Below are positions 61,230-64,000 of a stretch of DNA of 64,000 nt, in pieces. The stretch comes from Fallopia convolvulus (lineage: Eukaryota; Streptophyta; Magnoliopsida; Caryophyllales; Polygonaceae). Positions within the stretch are counted from its first letter, which is position 1. Each line of letters starts with the position of its first letter. Position numbers and translations under genes: made by a program. The stretch covers positions 43,556,707 to 43,620,706 of the forward strand of contig OZ024736.1 in the NCBI GenBank assembly GCA_964016875.1. The letters run 5' to 3'. Below the pieces are notes generated by a model, which saw nothing but the letters and a program-made list of their open reading frames with translations, had not been told where the DNA came from and did no database searches.

Positions 61230-61246
61230 AAAAAAAAATAGCAAAG

Positions 61247-62200
61247 AATTAAACTCTAAATATATATGCCTTGAACTCCACCTTATAATTAACTAATCTA
61301 CCAAAAAAAATAATTTGGCCAAGAAAAAATTCAACCAAAAAATGTTGTATGTAATAAAAGTCCAATGAACTAATAAATTAAAATTTATGCATATAACAGA
61401 CCTACTATACAAATTCAATAAAATTTTAGTCCAAAACTATGTAATAATAAGTGTAATGTATAATTTATAGAGTTATATACTAACTAATGTAATCTCAATT
61501 ATATATTTCATGTGGAAGAACACACTCAATTGTATGCCCATATGTGTTACTCCAATCTATTAATCCAAGAGATTAAACTAGTATCCCTCTCCAATTAATC
61601 GATCAAATTGAGATTTTTTTTTGTTACTCACTGGTTGGTCAGAGCTTCGTCTTGGTTACATCTAATTTAATCTGGGTCGCGCACATGATTTTAGCGGGTG
61701 ATTTTTTCCAAAAATTTTTTTTTACATCTACTGAAAATGCACTCCAGACTTCAAAAATGTGGAGTAAACCGCTGACCACTTAAATCAACTCTTTTAGTGA
61801 TCAAACTGAGACTTGAATCCTTGAATAAACAAAGTGTGAAGTACGTCATGCACTACTAATTATTTGATCAAACAGGGCGGTCAGACAAAGTGAATTCGAT
61901 ATGAACCGTTGCTTATCTATATTGTTTAATTATTTTATGTGTAATTGGAAATTTGGAATGATGGGACCATTTCCAGCAGATCAAAGCATTGAAGATCACA
62001 AATAATGATCGATGATCATGATCATATATATATATATAAATAATAATAATACTCTATGGTATGTATCAGTCTATATATGTACGTATATATACATATATAT
62101 ATATATATTGTTTCTTATGGTGAGTATCAGTTTAGTACATAAGACTTACGTACAACCTTTGTAAAATTCTATATGCACCGTACCTACTACGTAGCCGTGC
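61247..62200. other. Intergenic and CEP promoter
   Basis: AT-rich. TA repeats occur at about 62,020-62,110. No gene; the last few hundred bp form the promoter of the next gene. Confidence 0.45.
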
Positions 62201-62202
62201 CT

Positions 62203-62210
62203 TATAAATA
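62203..62210 (+). promoter_or_regulatory. TATA box of the CEP-like gene
   Basis: TATAAATA, 132 bp before the start codon, giving a leader of roughly 100 nt. Confidence 0.65.
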
Positions 62211-62341
62211 GCTGCGTTTGTATGCATTAATAGAGCCACCTGACCTCCATCCGCTCTTTCTTAACCAGTTAACCCTCCAAAAACAACTTTCGATCCCTTA
62301 ACTGAAATTCATTCTTAAGGTTATATATAAATCAGTTCAAA

Positions 62342-62641
62342 ATGAAATCCATGAAAATTTCTGTCCTTGTTCTGGTAATGTTATCACTCTTCCTTCATAT
62401 AAATTCTTCTAGAGCCACGGACAACCCTGCATCCAATTATGTGGCTAGTAGTGCTGAGGACATCAAAGAGTTGAAACTCAGAAGCCGGAAGTTGCTTGTT
62501 GCAGAAGCCGACAAGGAGGAGAAAGCAGCGCCGCTCAAAAATGAGACGACGGATGCACTGGCTGCGCATCCCGCCGTTTCAGTGGACGGCGCAACCACTC
62601 AAGACACTAATCCCGGCAAGAGCCCTGGTGCCGGTCATTAA
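62342..62641 (+). CDS. CEP-type secreted peptide precursor
   Basis: Single-exon precursor of 99 residues. Residues 1-25 (MKSMKISVLVLVMLSLFLHI onward) form a signal peptide for secretion. A variable, charged propeptide follows (LRSRKLLVAEADKEEKAAPL). The C terminus is TNPGKSPGAGH (89-99), which fits the TNPGxSPGxGH core of C-TERMINALLY ENCODED PEPTIDES. These are cleaved, hydroxylated on Pro, and perceived by CEPR receptor kinases in root growth and nitrogen-demand signalling. The residues before the core (TTQD) differ from the usual DFRP or DVRP, so the mature peptide may be non-standard. One CEP domain only, ending at the stop codon. The related PIP family ends in SGPSxxGxGH, which fits less well. 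Confidence 0.78.
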   Translation: MKSMKISVLVLVMLSLFLHINSSRATDNPASNYVASSAEDIKELKLRSRKLLVAEADKEEKAAPLKNETTDALAAHPAVSVDGATTQDTNPGKSPGAGH

Positions 62642-62770
62642 TTAATTAATTATGTATTCATAAAACGTTACGGACTTAAATTGGGTTATTAACGACGGGT
62701 ACGTGTCACCAAAAGCAAGCAACTCTGAAAGTTCATTTGTAGTTCTATCTTTGCAACTTTTCATTATCGC

Positions 62771-62811
62771 TATATATATATATATATATATATATGTCTC
62801 TCTCTCTCTCT
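62771..62811. repeat. (TA)n(TC)n microsatellite
   Basis: About 12 TA units pass directly into about 7 TC units, in the 3' region of the CEP-like gene. Confidence 0.9.
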
Positions 62812-62819
62812 AGTGGTAA

Positions 62820-63722
62820 ATAATGTGTTAGTGTTAATTAATTTATGTAATTGTACGTCATACATGTGTATTGTGAATTTGTATTCCATGAATAATGTAC
62901 ATGAATTTGATTCCTACAAACATAACTTTTAGACTCTGTCATATCATGAATTTGATTCCTACCAAAAAAAAAAGATACGGCCGGTTCGTTATTTCTTCAA
63001 TATATGATCCATCTTTACGTCAACAAAATGTGAATTGGTGGAGTCATACGGATATACTCATATACAAATGGTATGTCCTGGTCTGGTCGTATCTTTTTTT
63101 TTGACAGTGGACTCCTAGCAGCTCCATTCCTTCACTTTAAGTAAGAAAATCAAATATAACTATTCATTTTTTTTATTGGGTTTAGCCAGATAGCAGTTAG
63201 CACAATGGGTTTTTAAATAACGGATGATGTTACTTTTTGGGCTGAAATTTTTTGATAAGCCCATCTAAAAGCCCAAATTCAAGGCCCATTTAATTCCTGG
63301 AACTAACGGTCTCATCAACCATCACCCCCTTCCACATTCGTCTGGAAAACATTAATTCACTCCAGGAAACTCACTTTCCTCCAGGTGCTGTTTCTGTGTA
63401 GTTTTCGTGAATTAGGATAAATTTTGGTTCTAAAATTGTCTTTATCTGGTTTGATATACTGTCATCCAGTATTCACTCAATGTTTTTGTACTTGGAATCG
63501 CGTGCTGGTTTTAGTGAATTTGGGTTTGGTAAACAACTTTTTATACACTCAGCAGGTTTTTAGCAACAAAAAAAAAAAAGTGGATGTGGTAGGGTCCACG
63601 GAGCAGATAGATTGAGTGGCGGATCGAACGGTTGAGAACGTTCGGCTGTAATACGGAAGATCAAGAGGAGCAGTGCGGCCTCTCAAATCTCAATCGTCAG
63701 CTGAGAGAGAGGGATTGGAATT
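62820..63722. other. Intergenic; upstream region of the next gene
   Basis: No coding frame recognised. A poly(A) run lies near 63,570. The part after about 63,600 is probably the leader of the uroporphyrinogen-III synthase gene. Confidence 0.4.
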
Positions 63723-64000
63723 ATGGCGGTTGGCGTCGCTCTCCCTCCTTTTCTGTATCCTTCTCCTCTCAGATTCCGCTCCCGCGTTCTCTTTTCTTCT
63801 ATCTCCATCAAAGCTGCCTCTGCTGGTGCTTTCGACCCCTAAGGTCGTCGTCACCAGAGAGCATGGCAAGAACGGCAGGCTCATCAATGCGCTAGTAAGA
63901 ATCTCAATCTCCGCATATCTTTACTCCCGATCGCACCACTTGCTTCAATTTTTTACTGAAGTTGCTAGTTTGATTTATTGATTGATTTAACTCTGCACAT
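63723..64000 (+). CDS. Uroporphyrinogen-III synthase, first exon (partial, frame problem)
   Basis: The enzyme closes hydroxymethylbilane to uroporphyrinogen III in plastid tetrapyrrole synthesis. The segment TPKVVVTREHGKNGRLINAL before a donor at 63894/63895 matches the N-terminal start of plant UROS after its transit peptide. ATG 63723 opens a typical transit peptide (MAVGVALPPFLYPSPLRFRS to IKAASAGAFDP). This frame hits TAA at the CCCCTAAG junction, while the conserved part reads one frame over and has no ATG of its own. One extra C in the run of four would explain it: a real frameshift, a sequencing error, or an unusual start. The remaining exons lie outside the window. Confidence 0.65.

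Overview
The window is nuclear DNA of a flowering plant, most probably a eudicot. Evidence: spliced genes with short GT-AG introns, AT-rich intergenic DNA, nested LTR retrotransposons, and plant-only gene families (remorin, group-A bZIP, CEP peptide). The bZIP and PAH proteins have an asterid look, but I cannot name a species.

Layout. 1-13,050 is repeat-dominated: a Helitron-like element (1,248-2,224); a decayed Kelch-like gene (minus strand) split by a 4.8-kb Copia element (3,606-8,446); a 2.4-kb non-autonomous LTR element carrying a PTB-type RRM reading frame (8,890-11,288); a MITE; and a truncated Copia 5' end (12,120-13,044). 16,000-22,150 holds a seven-exon remorin gene (+) facing an AREB/ABF bZIP gene (-), tail to tail. 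23,280-33,840 is repeats again: an hAT-like element with a Stowaway inside it, a Copia remnant with a 5.6-kb chromovirus inside it, and another Stowaway. 35,700-53,000 is the gene-rich part, mostly minus strand: phosphatidate phosphatase (PAH/lipin), ORC2, ribosomal protein eL43/L37a, a small unplaced gene (+) and the proteasome deubiquitinase RPN11. 53,600-61,250 is decayed LINE and LTR material, including a tandem duplication of about 855 bp. The right end has a CEP-type secreted peptide gene and the first exon of uroporphyrinogen-III synthase, which runs off the window.

The host genes are unrelated housekeeping or signalling genes (ABA transcription, membrane domains, lipid synthesis, replication licensing, translation, proteolysis, peptide hormone, tetrapyrroles); I see no operon-like pathway cluster.

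The most unusual item is the element at 8,890-11,288. Its last ~105 bp of LTR and its polypurine-tract end, including a chromodomain tail, match the autonomous-type chromovirus at 26,340-31,949. Instead of gag-pol it carries an intronless 428-codon frame that starts with an RRM resembling polypyrimidine-tract-binding proteins. It looks like a chromovirus derivative that captured a host RNA-binding domain.
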